A stretch of 64,000 nt of DNA from Paraburkholderia sp. FT54 (GTDB lineage: Bacteria; Pseudomonadota; Gammaproteobacteria; Burkholderiales; Burkholderiaceae): the NCBI RefSeq assembly GCF_031585635.1, contig NZ_CP134196.1, positions 1,736,001 through 1,800,000 of the forward strand. Direction: 5' to 3'. Each line of letters opens with the position of its first letter. The first letter of the stretch is position 1. Positions 46,818 through 55,925 of this stretch are shown in pieces. Below the pieces are notes generated by a model. It did no database searches, had not been told where the DNA came from, and saw nothing but the letters and a program-made list of their open reading frames with translations. Made by a program: the position numbers and the translations under genes.

Positions 46818-47609
46818 ATGGGCGCAGTTCCGAGCCACGAGTTCGTCCGCAATCTCGACGATGCCATCCTGCCGGATTTGTGGCGCCGGCGTACCCGGTT
46901 GTCCGGCGACGAAATGGTGTCGATGGTCGAACTGGTCAAGCGGGCTTTGCGAACCTATCATCCGCTCGAGCTGCAGGCGCTCGGCGAGGACAAGGAAGAA
47001 CTGGTCGCCCAGTTCATCTACGCGAAGGTGCTGCGTCTCGCACCCGGCCATACGGAAACCCACGCTTGCGCCGACAGCGCGCCGTCCAACGGCTACGCAC
47101 TGTGCGCGTACTTCCGCCGCTATCTGATCGACTGCCTGCGCAGCGCCGGCCATCAGCGCAACGTATCGATGGAAAACGACGGCATGGCGCAGGAAATCGA
47201 TCTGCACGCGCAAGCGCTGGAAGACCCGGTGGAAAGCGTGCTGCTGCAATACGGCCTCGACGAACAGCGCGTGCGGCTCTCGGCGCGCGCCTTTATCGAA
47301 AGCCTCGACGAACCGGAGCGTATCGTGCTGGCCGGCAGTCTCGGCTGGTGCTCCGAAGGTAAAGGCGGTCTGTCGGCAGTCGCAGCGCAGCATCGTGTGC
47401 CCTCGTATCACTATCGCGCCGTCAAGCTCGGCGTCACCATGAAGAAGACGGCCGGCGCTGAGGATTTTTCCAATACCAAGATCGGCCGCTGGCTCACGGA
47501 CGTGCTCGGCATCGAGATCGAGGTCGACAATCGCCCGGCGATTCTGCTCGCGCTGAACCTGCTCGCCGCCGAATCGAGCGACAGCGAAATGGATGAAGCG
47601 GCCGCCTAA
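46818..47609 (+). CDS. Uncharacterised protein resembling a divergent sigma factor
   Basis: 263 residues from the ATG at 46818, seven bases after GGAGG; an ATG at 46806 is too close to it. The first half is helical and contains ELVAQFIYAKVLRLA and YFRRYLIDCLRSA, which read like region 2 of a sigma-70-type factor. The second half has IESLDEPERIVLAG followed by an HTH-like GLSAVAAQHRVPSYHYRAV, like region 4. No membrane segment or signal peptide. I do not recognise a named family; the sigma resemblance is my reading of the motif order. It is divergent from the hybrid kinase gene. Confidence 0.6.
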   Translation: MGAVPSHEFVRNLDDAILPDLWRRRTRLSGDEMVSMVELVKRALRTYHPLELQALGEDKEELVAQFIYAKVLRLAPGHTETHACADSAPSNGYALCAYFRRYLIDCLRSAGHQRNVSMENDGMAQEIDLHAQALEDPVESVLLQYGLDEQRVRLSARAFIESLDEPERIVLAGSLGWCSEGKGGLSAVAAQHRVPSYHYRAVKLGVTMKKTAGAEDFSNTKIGRWLTDVLGIEIEVDNRPAILLALNLLAAESSDSEMDEAAA

Positions 47610-47674
47610 TAGCCGGCGGCCAGGCGCCCTCCAGCCCTCGGCACCTGCTCACAACGCCGCGGACGCGGCACAGC

Positions 47675-47708
47675 GGCGCCGCGCGCCACCTACGATGCGC
47701 CTTTTTTT
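47675..47708 (+). terminator. Probable terminator after the sigma-like gene
   Basis: Short stem GGCGC (47675-47679) / GCGCC (47697-47701) followed by seven T. Confidence 0.5.
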
Positions 47709-47813
47709 GTGAGCGCGCACCGCCTAGGATAAAAAAGCTGTCGCCGCACGCCGTCTTGCTTGCGAAGTCCTGTTTGTCCTTCCCCGCATTCCATTCCAGA
47801 CGAGGTGGTCGTG

Positions 47814-50800
47814 ATGAACCGCTTATCGAGCGCCGTGACTGCAATCCAATCCCACTACGACGTGGTCGTGGTGGGTTCCGGCTACGGCGGCGCGATTGCC
47901 GCGAGCCGCATGGCGCGTTCCGGGCGCCGCGTGTGCGTGCTCGAACGTGGGCGCGAATTCATGGCCGGCGAATTTCCGCGCACGCCGTTTCAGGGCGCCG
48001 AACAGGTGCAATACAACACGGGGGAGCTCCACATCGGCTCGCCGCTGGCGTTGCTCGAAGTGCACGTGAACAAGGACGTCAACGCGGTAGTCGGCTGCGG
48101 TCTCGGCGGCACCTCGCTGATCAACGCGAACGTCGCGCTCGAAGCCGACCCGCGCCTGTGGGACGACGAACGCTGGCCGGCCGCGTTGCGCGCCGACAAG
48201 GCGGGGCGCGACAAGGGCTATGCACTCGCTCGTGCGATGCTGCAGCCGTCGCCGGTGCCCGACAGCTATCCGACGCTGCCGAAACTGCAGGCGCTCGAAC
48301 TGTCGGCGCAGGCGCTCGGCATGAAAGACCAGTTCTCGCGTCCGGACATCACCGTCACCTTCGAGGATCGCACGAATGCCGCGGGCGTCGAGCAGAAGGC
48401 TTGCGTTGGCTGCGGCGACTGCAACTCCGGCTGCAATTACGACGCGAAGAATTCGACGCACATGAACTATCTGCCCGACGCCGTCGCGCACGGCGCGCAG
48501 ATTTTCACGGGCGCCGCCGTCCATTCGGTGCTGCGCGACGCGGCCACGCGGAAATGGATCGTGGGCTACCAGCTCGTGAGTCTCGGTCGCGAAAGCTATG
48601 GCGCGCCCGATCTGTTCGTGAGCGCCGATATCGTGATCGTGTCGGCCGGCACGATCGGCTCGACCGCGCTGCTGTTGCGCTCGCGCAAGCAGGGCTTGAG
48701 CGTTTCCGGCATGCTCGGCAAACACTTCACCGGCAATGGCGACGTGCTCGCCTTCGCCTACAACACCGAGCCGGTGATCAACGGGGTCGGCTGGGGCGCT
48801 CACGAGAAGGGCGAGATTCCGCCAGTCGGGCCGACCATTACCGGCCTCATCGATCATCGCAGCACCGGCAACGTCAGAGACGGCTACGTGATCGAAGAAG
48901 GCTCGCTCGCCGGACCGGTGGGCGCGGCGCTGGTCGGCATGCTCGGCGCTGTTGCGCCGATCGAGGGCGTGGATGTCGCGCCGCGTTCTTTCGAGGAACA
49001 ACTGGCTTACGACGCCCGCGTGGCCACGAGCTTTCTGCGCGGCCCGTATCACGGCGCGCTTCATCACACGCAAAGCTACCTCGTCATGGCGCACGACGAC
49101 GAAAACGGCGAGATCGACGTGGACGACAAAGGCCAGCCGCGTATCGTGTGGGAGAAAGCCGGCAAGCAGCCGATCTTCCAGGCGATCGAAGAGGTGCTCA
49201 AGCAGGCAACCGTGCCGATCGGCGGCAAATACCTGCGCAATCCGATATCCACCGACATTCTGAAAAACCGCACCGTCACCGTGCATCCGCTCGGCGGCTG
49301 CGGCATGGCCGAGGACGCCGAGCACGGCGTGGTCGACCACATGGGCCGCGTGTTCAGCGGTGCTACAGGCAACGCGGTGCACGAGGGTCTGTATGTGATG
49401 GACGGCGCCGTCATGCCGATGTCGCTCGGCGTCAATCCGCTCCTGACGATTTCCGCGCTGGCCGAACGCAATTGCGAGTTGCTGGTGGCCACGCATCCGC
49501 TGAACGCGGCGCCGGCTGAAGGCGCAGCTGTCACGCCCCCTGGAAGCAGCGGACCGGCCGATGGCCGCGCCGCCGCGCCGAGCTTGCCGCCTCCGCCAAC
49601 GCCCGAGCAGGCCTCCTCGTCGTTGACGCCATCCTCGCCGCAGAAGATCGGTCTGCACTTCACCGAAACGATGATCGGCACCTACACGCCGGTCGTGGCG
49701 GGCGCAGCGGCCACGAGCCCGATGAAGTTCACGTTGACCGTCGAGTCGGAAGACCTCGCCGACATGATCAGCAATCCGCAGCATCTGGCGCAAACGGCCG
49801 GCACGCTGACCTGCTCCGCGCTCTCCGCGCAGCCGATGACAATCTCCAACGGCACCTTCAATCTGTTCGTGGTCAACGAGTCGGACGTGGACGAGCGCAA
49901 CATGAATTACCGCATGACGCTCAATTCCACCGAAGGCAAGACGTACTACCTGAGCGGCCAAAAGATCATCACGCGTACTTCGCCGATCAATCTGTGGGAA
50001 CAGACCAACACGCTCTTTGCGGAGGTTCGCGAGTCGGCACAAGCCGATGCGCCGCTGCTCGGCAAGGCGACCCTGATCATCACGCCCGAGAATTTCCTCA
50101 AGCAGCAACGCACGCTCGAAGTCACCCACGCGCCCGATCTCAAGACGCGTCTCGAATGGACTCTGAAGTTCGGCAAGTTTTTTGCGGGCGTGCTGTTCAC
50201 CGAATACGGCGGCGTGGCCGCGCCCCTGCAGTTTTACGACCCGAAAGCCGAACCGCGCCTGAAGCGTGCGTTGCGCGCGCCGGCGCCGCAAATCGTCTTC
50301 TTCGATACCCCCGATGGCACGAAGCTCAGGCTCACCCGCTACCACGACCCGGCGCGCAAGGCGGCGCGCCCGGTGCTGCTGATTCACGGTTCGGGCGTGT
50401 CGAGCCGCATCTACTCTACCGATCTGATCGCGACCAACATGGTCGAATATCTTTACGCGGCCGGCTACGACGTGTGGCTCGTCGACCTGCGCGTCAGCAT
50501 CGAAATGCCGAGCGTGTTCGTCCCGGCCGACGTCGACAAGGTGGCGCGCGAGGACATTCCGTGCGCGGTCGCCAAAATCCGCGAGTTGACCGGCGCGCCT
50601 GAGATTCAGGCGCTCGGGCACTGCATGGGCGGCGTGGCGCTGAGCATGTCGCTGCTGTACGGACTCGAGGGCGTGCGCTCGGTAGTCATCTCGCAGGTGT
50701 CGGCGCATCCGGTGCCGGGCACGCTGGAGAAGATCAAGGCCGGCCTGCATGTTCCCGACATCATGGAACATCTCGGCGTGCTCGACGTGACCGCCTATAC

Positions 50801-51314
50801 GGAACACAAGTCATGGCCGCAGAACCTGCTCGATGAAGCGCTCAAGTTCTACCCGCTCAATCACAAAGAGGGTTGCGGCAATCCGATCTGCCACCGCGCG
50901 ACTTTCCTGTACGGCCTGCTCTACGAACACGAGCAGTTGAACGAGACGTTGCATGCGAATCTGCAGGAATTGCTCGGTGTGCACGACGTCGGCGTATTCA
51001 AGCATCTGGCCGCGATGGTGCGGGCAGGCAAAGTGGTCGATGCCGCCGGCAAGGATGTCTATCTGACGGGCGCGGACGGGATGAAAGGATTGGAGGGCAT
51101 GCGCCGGCCGATCGGGTTCATCCATGGCGATAAAAATGAAACCTATCGGCCGATCAGCACGCAGCTCACGTACGACATGCTGGTCAAGCACTTCCCTGAG
51201 CAACCTTATGAGCGGACCATTATTCCCGGCTACGGGCACATCGATTGTATCTTCGGGAAGAATGCCGCCGTGGATGTCTATCCAGTGATCGTGAAGTATC
51301 TGAACGCGCATTGA
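47814..51314 (+). CDS. GMC oxidoreductase fused to an alpha/beta hydrolase
   Basis: 1166 residues from the ATG at 47814 after GAGGTGG. Residues 1-570 form an FAD-dependent GMC/cholesterol oxidase-like enzyme: dinucleotide motif GSGYGG (21-26), GCGLGGTSLIN, and the C-terminal VHPLGGCGMAED and LGVNPLLTISALAE blocks. Within it Cys197, 200, 203 and 207 (CVGCGDCNSGC) have ferredoxin-like spacing. A Pro-rich linker and a beta-rich domain (about 620-800) follow. The last ~330 residues are an alpha/beta hydrolase (LLIHGSGVSS; GHCMGG; GYGHIDCIF) in which the nucleophile position is Cys937, not Ser. No signal peptide. It probably oxidises a sterol-like or other alcohol and processes an ester or thioester; the substrate is unknown. 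Confidence 0.85.
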   Translation: MNRLSSAVTAIQSHYDVVVVGSGYGGAIAASRMARSGRRVCVLERGREFMAGEFPRTPFQGAEQVQYNTGELHIGSPLALLEVHVNKDVNAVVGCGLGGTSLINANVALEADPRLWDDERWPAALRADKAGRDKGYALARAMLQPSPVPDSYPTLPKLQALELSAQALGMKDQFSRPDITVTFEDRTNAAGVEQKACVGCGDCNSGCNYDAKNSTHMNYLPDAVAHGAQIFTGAAVHSVLRDAATRKWIVGYQLVSLGRESYGAPDLFVSADIVIVSAGTIGSTALLLRSRKQGLSVSGMLGKHFTGNGDVLAFAYNTEPVINGVGWGAHEKGEIPPVGPTITGLIDHRSTGNVRDGYVIEEGSLAGPVGAALVGMLGAVAPIEGVDVAPRSFEEQLAYDARVATSFLRGPYHGALHHTQSYLVMAHDDENGEIDVDDKGQPRIVWEKAGKQPIFQAIEEVLKQATVPIGGKYLRNPISTDILKNRTVTVHPLGGCGMAEDAEHGVVDHMGRVFSGATGNAVHEGLYVMDGAVMPMSLGVNPLLTISALAERNCELLVATHPLNAAPAEGAAVTPPGSSGPADGRAAAPSLPPPPTPEQASSSLTPSSPQKIGLHFTETMIGTYTPVVAGAAATSPMKFTLTVESEDLADMISNPQHLAQTAGTLTCSALSAQPMTISNGTFNLFVVNESDVDERNMNYRMTLNSTEGKTYYLSGQKIITRTSPINLWEQTNTLFAEVRESAQADAPLLGKATLIITPENFLKQQRTLEVTHAPDLKTRLEWTLKFGKFFAGVLFTEYGGVAAPLQFYDPKAEPRLKRALRAPAPQIVFFDTPDGTKLRLTRYHDPARKAARPVLLIHGSGVSSRIYSTDLIATNMVEYLYAAGYDVWLVDLRVSIEMPSVFVPADVDKVAREDIPCAVAKIRELTGAPEIQALGHCMGGVALSMSLLYGLEGVRSVVISQVSAHPVPGTLEKIKAGLHVPDIMEHLGVLDVTAYTEHKSWPQNLLDEALKFYPLNHKEGCGNPICHRATFLYGLLYEHEQLNETLHANLQELLGVHDVGVFKHLAAMVRAGKVVDAAGKDVYLTGADGMKGLEGMRRPIGFIHGDKNETYRPISTQLTYDMLVKHFPEQPYERTIIPGYGHIDCIFGKNAAVDVYPVIVKYLNAH

Positions 51315-51337
51315 GGAGGCACGTCGTCGGTACCTGA

Positions 51338-51371
51338 AAGGCGCGCGAGAGAGCCTCGCGCGCCTTCCTTT
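51338..51371 (+). terminator. Rho-independent terminator after the GMC-hydrolase gene
   Basis: Perfect 12-bp stem AAGGCGCGCGAG (51338-51349) / CTCGCGCGCCTT (51355-51366), five-base loop, followed by CCTTTC. Confidence 0.8.
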
Positions 51372-51476
51372 CACTTGGCTCACACGTCGGCTTTCAACAG
51401 TATCGCGCAGGTTCTCCTTTGCCTCTCATTCATGTATGGTCTAACACCCGCACGCCATCGTGCACATTAGACCTCC

Positions 51477-52271
51477 ATGCCTACGCCAATGAAAACCTTC
51501 CTTCTGTCCGTGTTGACCACCGGGTTGCTGAGCAGCACGGTTGCCGCCTCGCAAGTGCAGGCGGCGGAGCTTCACGTCATGAGTTCGGGCGGCTTCACCG
51601 CCGCCTATAAACTGCTCGGCCCCAAGTTCACTGCGTCGACGGGCAATACGCTCGACACCATACTCGGACCGTCGATGGGTCAATCGCAGGAAGCCATTCC
51701 AAATCGCCTCGAACGCGGCGAACACGCGGACGTGGTCATCATGGTCGGCTACGCCCTCGATGATCTGATCAAGCAAGGCAAGGTGATTCCCGGCTCGCGC
51801 GTCGAACTCGCGGACTCGCGCATCGGCGTGGCCGTGCGCGACGGAGCGCCGAAGCCGGACATCAGCTCGGTCGATTCGCTGAAAGAGACGTTGCTGCACG
51901 CGAAGTCCATCGCTTACTCGGACAGCGCCAGCGGCGTCTATATCGAACGCGAGCTCTTCAAGCGGCTCGGCATTGAAAATCAGGTGAAGGGCAAGGCGAA
52001 GATGGTGCCGAAGATCCCGGTCGCGTCGGTCGTTGCCAATGGCGATTACGAAGTGGGATTCCAGCAGGTCAGTGAATTGCTGCCGGTCGCGGGCGCTACT
52101 TTCGTCGGCAAGATTCCGGAGTCGGTGCAATCGGTCACGCGCTATGCCGCGGGGATTCCGGTCGGCGCACAGCATCCGGAAGAAGCGAAAGCGCTGCTCG
52201 ACTATCTCGCCTCCCCGAACGCACAAGCCGCGGTCAAATCGACCGGACTCGATTCCGTCGCCACGCATTGA
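51477..52271 (+). CDS. Periplasmic ModA-like substrate-binding protein
   Basis: 264 residues; an ATG at 51489 is an equally possible start because neither has a good ribosome site. Signal peptide with cleavage near VQAAE (about residue 30). The mature protein reads like the ModA/type 2 binding fold: HVMSSGGFTAAY, LGPSMGQSQEAI, ERGEHADVVIMVGYALDDLIKQGKV-type segment and YSDSASGVYIERE. Molybdate ligands of true ModA are not clearly conserved and no modB or modC is adjacent, so the ligand is open; similar orphan proteins are common in Burkholderiaceae. Confidence 0.8.
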   Translation: MPTPMKTFLLSVLTTGLLSSTVAASQVQAAELHVMSSGGFTAAYKLLGPKFTASTGNTLDTILGPSMGQSQEAIPNRLERGEHADVVIMVGYALDDLIKQGKVIPGSRVELADSRIGVAVRDGAPKPDISSVDSLKETLLHAKSIAYSDSASGVYIERELFKRLGIENQVKGKAKMVPKIPVASVVANGDYEVGFQQVSELLPVAGATFVGKIPESVQSVTRYAAGIPVGAQHPEEAKALLDYLASPNAQAAVKSTGLDSVATH

Positions 52272-52290
52272 AGCTTGCAACGCGACGCAT

Positions 52291-52314
52291 GCCGGCACGC
52301 CGCAGCGTGCCGGC
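52291..52314. terminator. Hairpin between the ModA-like and FAD dehydrogenase genes
   Basis: Perfect 10-bp stem GCCGGCACGC / GCGTGCCGGC with loop CGCA between convergent genes. No T-run, so termination is possible but weak. Confidence 0.45.
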
Positions 52315-52323
52315 ACGGCGCAC

Positions 52324-53736
52324 TCAAAACAGCTTGCCCGGATTCAGAATACCGTGCGGGTCCAGCGCGTGCTTGATTGCGGCCATCGCCGCCAACTCCG
52401 CCGGCGAGCGTGAGATCGGCAAGAACTCGCGCTTGAGCAAACCAATGCCATGTTCCGCCGACACCGAACCATGCAACGGCCCGAGCATGTCATAGACAAA
52501 CGCGTAAACGGCATGATGATCGACGCCGGGAATCGAATGGCCGTCCACGGTGACATGCAGATTCGAGTCGCCGATATGCCCGAAGAAATACGACGCGTTG
52601 CCCGGCCAACATTGATCGAGCGCCGCGCGGCAGCGGTCCACGAAGACGCCGATCTCGCCGATCGGCAGGCTCACGTCGAAGTTGATCGCGTCGAGCCGCA
52701 CCGGAAACTCCGCGGTGCATTCGCGAATCGCCCACAGCGCGCGCACGTCGGCGACCGACTGCGCGATCACCGCGTCGCGGATCGCGCCCGCGTCGAGAGC
52801 TTCGGTCAGCGCGGCGGAGAAACGTTCGCCGTCGTCGGCCGCATCGAAACTCGCGTGTTCGATCAGTGCATAGAGCGGATGCGCGTCGGCGAACGGCGAG
52901 CGCGTGCCGGTCAGCTTCACGCCGAAGTCGTAGAAGTCCGGCCACATGATTTCGAACGCGCCGATATCGTTGCCGAAGCGCGTGGTCAAACGGCGCAGCA
53001 GGCTCACGGAGGCGTCGTAGCCCTCGAGCGCGACCAGCGCTGTATGGCGCGCGGCGCGCTGCGGATGCAGTCGCAGCACCGCGCGCGTGATCACGCCGAG
53101 CGTGCCCTCCGAGCCGATGAACCAATGCTTCAGGTCATAACCGGTGTTGTTCTTGACCATCTTGCCGAGCGACGTGAGCACGTCGCCATTGGCCAGCACC
53201 ACCTCGAGACCGAGCACCTGGTCGCGCGCGGTGCCCGACTGGATCACCCGGTTGCCGCCCGCGTTGGTCGCGAGATTGCCGCCGATCTGGCAGGAGCCGC
53301 GCGCGCCGAGATCGAGCGCAAGTTCGAAGCCGGCTTCGGCGGCGGCTTCCTGCGCGGCTTGCAACGTGGTGCCGGCGCGCACGGTCAGCGTGGCCGACGC
53401 GCTATCGACTTCCTCGACGCCGTCCAGCCGTTCGAGCGACAAGGCAATATCCGTGGCCCGCGCGATCGCGCCGCCCGCAAGACCCGTCATGCCGCCCTGC
53501 GGCACCACCGGTTGATGCGCCGCGTGGCAAATGGCGAGCGCCCGCGACACTTGCTCCGTGGTGCGCGGCAGGAGCAAGGCGGCGGGTCGCGTCGGGTCGT
53601 GACGCGTCCAGTCGGTCATGGCGCGTTCGCCGATCTGCTCGCCCACCCGTACGCTGTCTTCACCGAGCGCCGCGCGTAGCGCGTCGAGTGTCGAGGAAAG
53701 CGGCGCTGCGTGATTCGCCGTCGTGTTGTCTGTCAT
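52324..53736 (-). CDS. FAD-linked D-2-hydroxyacid dehydrogenase (GlcD/D-LDH family)
   Basis: 470 residues. N-terminal FAD_binding_4 domain (about 45-225) with the PQGGMTGLAGGA pyrophosphate loop and the DLGARGSCQIGGNLATNAGG motif; C-terminal FAD-oxidase C domain (about 230-468) with the metal-binding histidines in FFGHIGDSNLHV and the SAEHGIG segment. Such enzymes oxidise D-lactate, D-2-hydroxyglutarate or glycolate and pass electrons to quinone or flavoprotein. Its start overlaps the stop of the oxygenase gene upstream by four bases, so both act together. No iron-sulfur subunit gene is adjacent. Confidence 0.9.
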   Translation of the reverse strand: MTDNTTANHAAPLSSTLDALRAALGEDSVRVGEQIGERAMTDWTRHDPTRPAALLLPRTTEQVSRALAICHAAHQPVVPQGGMTGLAGGAIARATDIALSLERLDGVEEVDSASATLTVRAGTTLQAAQEAAAEAGFELALDLGARGSCQIGGNLATNAGGNRVIQSGTARDQVLGLEVVLANGDVLTSLGKMVKNNTGYDLKHWFIGSEGTLGVITRAVLRLHPQRAARHTALVALEGYDASVSLLRRLTTRFGNDIGAFEIMWPDFYDFGVKLTGTRSPFADAHPLYALIEHASFDAADDGERFSAALTEALDAGAIRDAVIAQSVADVRALWAIRECTAEFPVRLDAINFDVSLPIGEIGVFVDRCRAALDQCWPGNASYFFGHIGDSNLHVTVDGHSIPGVDHHAVYAFVYDMLGPLHGSVSAEHGIGLLKREFLPISRSPAELAAMAAIKHALDPHGILNPGKLF

Positions 53737-54722
53737 TCAGTGTTTCCTTGCGCGCCTTCAACGGCGTGTTTCTTCCGATAACCCATCGAGTCGTTGATAC
53801 GCCCGAGAATATAGTCGCCCGCGGCGACCGGCTGATACTTGAGATCGGCATCGCTCGTGCCGAGATCGCGCGGATCGACGAGCGCGCCGTAAGTCGGATC
53901 ATAGAACGTCGCGATCGAATAACGCTCGCGTCCCGATGCATTGATCACACGGTGCAACGTTGAGCGGAAGCGGTCGTTGGTCCAGCGCGCGAGCAGATCG
54001 CCGACGTTGACCACGAAGCTGCCGTCGACCGGCGGCGCATCCACCCACGTATCGTTGGCGATTTCGCGTACCTGCAGGCCGCCCACCTGATCCTGCCACA
54101 GCAGCGTGATGCAGCCGTAATCGGTATGCGGCGCGACGCCGAACTGATCGTCGTCCGATTGGGGCGGCTGCGGCGGATAGTAGACCATCTGCGTGCGCTG
54201 CATCCGCTTCGTGTAACGCGGCGCGAAGAATTGTTCATCGACGCCGAGGCTCACCGCCACCGCGCGCAGCAGATCGGCGCCGCATGCCGCGACCGCCTCA
54301 TAGTAGCCATACAGCGCGGGACGCAACTCCGGCATGAAGTCCGGCCAGTTGTTCGGCCCGCGCAGCGCCTGGCCGGCCAGCACGTCGGGGTCGTCCTCCG
54401 GCAATTCGAGGCCGATGCTGAAGAACTCCTTGTAGTCGGGACGTTTGGCCTGATACATGGTCGCGTCGCCGAGCGCATTGAAACCGCGATGCCGCTGATT
54501 GACCGCCGCGCGCCGCTTGGTCTCCACAGGAAACGCGAAGAAGCGGCGCGCGGCCTGCTCGGCGGCATCGATCGACGCTTGCGGCACGCCATGATTGACG
54601 ATGTAGAAGAAGCCGATCGTGGTGCACGCTTCACGGATTTCCTGCGCCACGCGCTGCAAAGCCTGCGGGTCGCCCGCGCGAACGCCGGCGAGATCGATGA
54701 TCGGAATGCGGGTCACGGGCAT
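53733..54722 (-). CDS. 2-oxoglutarate/Fe(II)-dependent oxygenase, isopenicillin N synthase-like
   Basis: 329 residues from the ATG at 54722 after AGGAG. N-terminal DIOX_N segment (RIPIIDLAGV; FFYIVNHGVP) and a jelly-roll core with the facial triad His199-x-Asp201 (APHTDYG) and His257 (STLHRVI), and the 2-oxoglutarate-binding pair Arg267-x-Ser269 (RERYSIATF). All required residues are present. Bacterial relatives oxidise small acids, amino acids or make ethylene; the reaction here is unknown. First gene of a two-gene operon with the FAD dehydrogenase; divergent from an amino-acid-type ABC operon 286 bases away. Confidence 0.92.
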   Translation of the reverse strand: MPVTRIPIIDLAGVRAGDPQALQRVAQEIREACTTIGFFYIVNHGVPQASIDAAEQAARRFFAFPVETKRRAAVNQRHRGFNALGDATMYQAKRPDYKEFFSIGLELPEDDPDVLAGQALRGPNNWPDFMPELRPALYGYYEAVAACGADLLRAVAVSLGVDEQFFAPRYTKRMQRTQMVYYPPQPPQSDDDQFGVAPHTDYGCITLLWQDQVGGLQVREIANDTWVDAPPVDGSFVVNVGDLLARWTNDRFRSTLHRVINASGRERYSIATFYDPTYGALVDPRDLGTSDADLKYQPVAAGDYILGRINDSMGYRKKHAVEGAQGNTE

Positions 54723-55008
54723 CGCGCTGCTCCTGAAGGTCCGGCTGAATCGGCTGATGAAAGAAGCACTTGAAGTGCGGTTGAATGGTCTGCGGGAAGA
54801 CGCGTTTGCGCCACATGCATTGCCGTTGTATATACCGCCAAAAGCGCACCCGCAAGTTGCTTCGCAGCGCTTCACATAGGGCTTTTCTCTACTCGCGCGT
54901 TTATTTATTTCGCGCGAAAACTGCGGTATATACTGCCTCGCATGACTCGCGCCGAATGCGTTTCGAGCACCCTTGCGCGCGACACCGCTTTGCCAACTGG
55001 AGAATCCC

Positions 55009-55836
55009 ATGAGCATCCTTGCAGGCTGGAAGTGTCGTTTGGTCATGCTGGCGTTGTGCGCCGCAAGCGTCACCGCCCACGCGGAAGACCAGCTCGCCAA
55101 AGTGAAGAAGGCCGGCGAACTGGTGGTCGGCACCGAGATGCAGTTCGCGCCGTTCGACTTCCTTGAAAACGGTCAGCAAGCGGGCTTCAACAAGGATCTG
55201 TTCGCCGAGGTGGGCAAGGAAATGGGCGTGAAGGTGCGCTTTATCGATTTGCCGTGGCCGAGCGTGCTGCCGGGTCTCGAAGCCGGCAAGTTCGACATGG
55301 TGGGCGGCCCGCTCACCGTCACCAAGGCGCGCATGGAGCGCTACACGTACACGCTGCCGATCGCGGACGCCACCGACGCGCTGCTCAAACGCGCGAACGA
55401 TACGGCCGTCAAGCAATCGTCGGATATCGCGGGCAAGACGGTCGGCGCGGGCAAGGGCTCGGCGCAGCTCGACCAGTTGAAGACCTATGTCGCCACGTTG
55501 CCGAAGCCGCCTGAAATCCGCGAATACGTCGACAACAATCAGGCTTACGCCGATCTCGCGGCGGGCCGGATCGCGGCGGTCGCGAACTCCATGACCAACA
55601 TCGCGTACGTGGCCAAGCAGCGCCCGGAAACGTTCGCCGTGGTGCAGCCGCCGTTCGGCGCGAAGGTGTACTTCGCCTACTGCCTGCGTAAAGACGCGGA
55701 CAGCAAGCCGCTGGCCGATGCCTTCAACGCGGCGCTCGTGAAAATGCATAACGACGGACGTCTCGCCGCCTTGCAGAAGAAATGGTTCGGTGTCGCCATG
55801 GACGCGCCGACTACCATGCCCGCGCCGAACTATTGA
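55009..55836 (+). CDS. ABC transporter binding protein, amino-acid type (family 3)
   Basis: 275 residues from the ATG at 55009 after GGAGA. Signal peptide ends at VTAHA (about residue 24). The mature start is typical of polar amino acid binding proteins (KVKKAGELVVGTEMQFAPFDF), with GFNKDLFAEVGKEMGVKV, then GKFDMVGGPLTVTKAR and the C-terminal ALQKKWFG. It opens the operon with two permeases, an ATPase and a HutC regulator. A hairpin separates it from the permease genes. Ligand not deducible. Confidence 0.92.
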   Translation: MSILAGWKCRLVMLALCAASVTAHAEDQLAKVKKAGELVVGTEMQFAPFDFLENGQQAGFNKDLFAEVGKEMGVKVRFIDLPWPSVLPGLEAGKFDMVGGPLTVTKARMERYTYTLPIADATDALLKRANDTAVKQSSDIAGKTVGAGKGSAQLDQLKTYVATLPKPPEIREYVDNNQAYADLAAGRIAAVANSMTNIAYVAKQRPETFAVVQPPFGAKVYFAYCLRKDADSKPLADAFNAALVKMHNDGRLAALQKKWFGVAMDAPTTMPAPNY

Positions 55837-55866
55837 TCGACTGATGTTGCACGTGTCCTGATGCAC

Positions 55867-55897
55867 GCGATGCGGTCTTCGCAACGAGCCGCATCGC
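55867..55897 (+). promoter_or_regulatory. Intercistronic hairpin between binding-protein and permease genes
   Basis: Stem GCGATGCGG (55867-55875) / CCGCATCGC (55889-55897), no T-run. Such hairpins after binding-protein genes stabilise the upstream mRNA and favour its higher expression. Confidence 0.5.
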
Positions 55898-55925
55898 CCT
55901 CCCCGTTCCAGCGAGTGCGACGCTT

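Noticed and set aside
47823..50807. A 994-codon open frame on the minus strand
   Set aside because: It is antisense to the GMC-hydrolase fusion, in a GC-rich region where stop codons are rare; its translation is Arg/His/Asp-rich and matches no domain.
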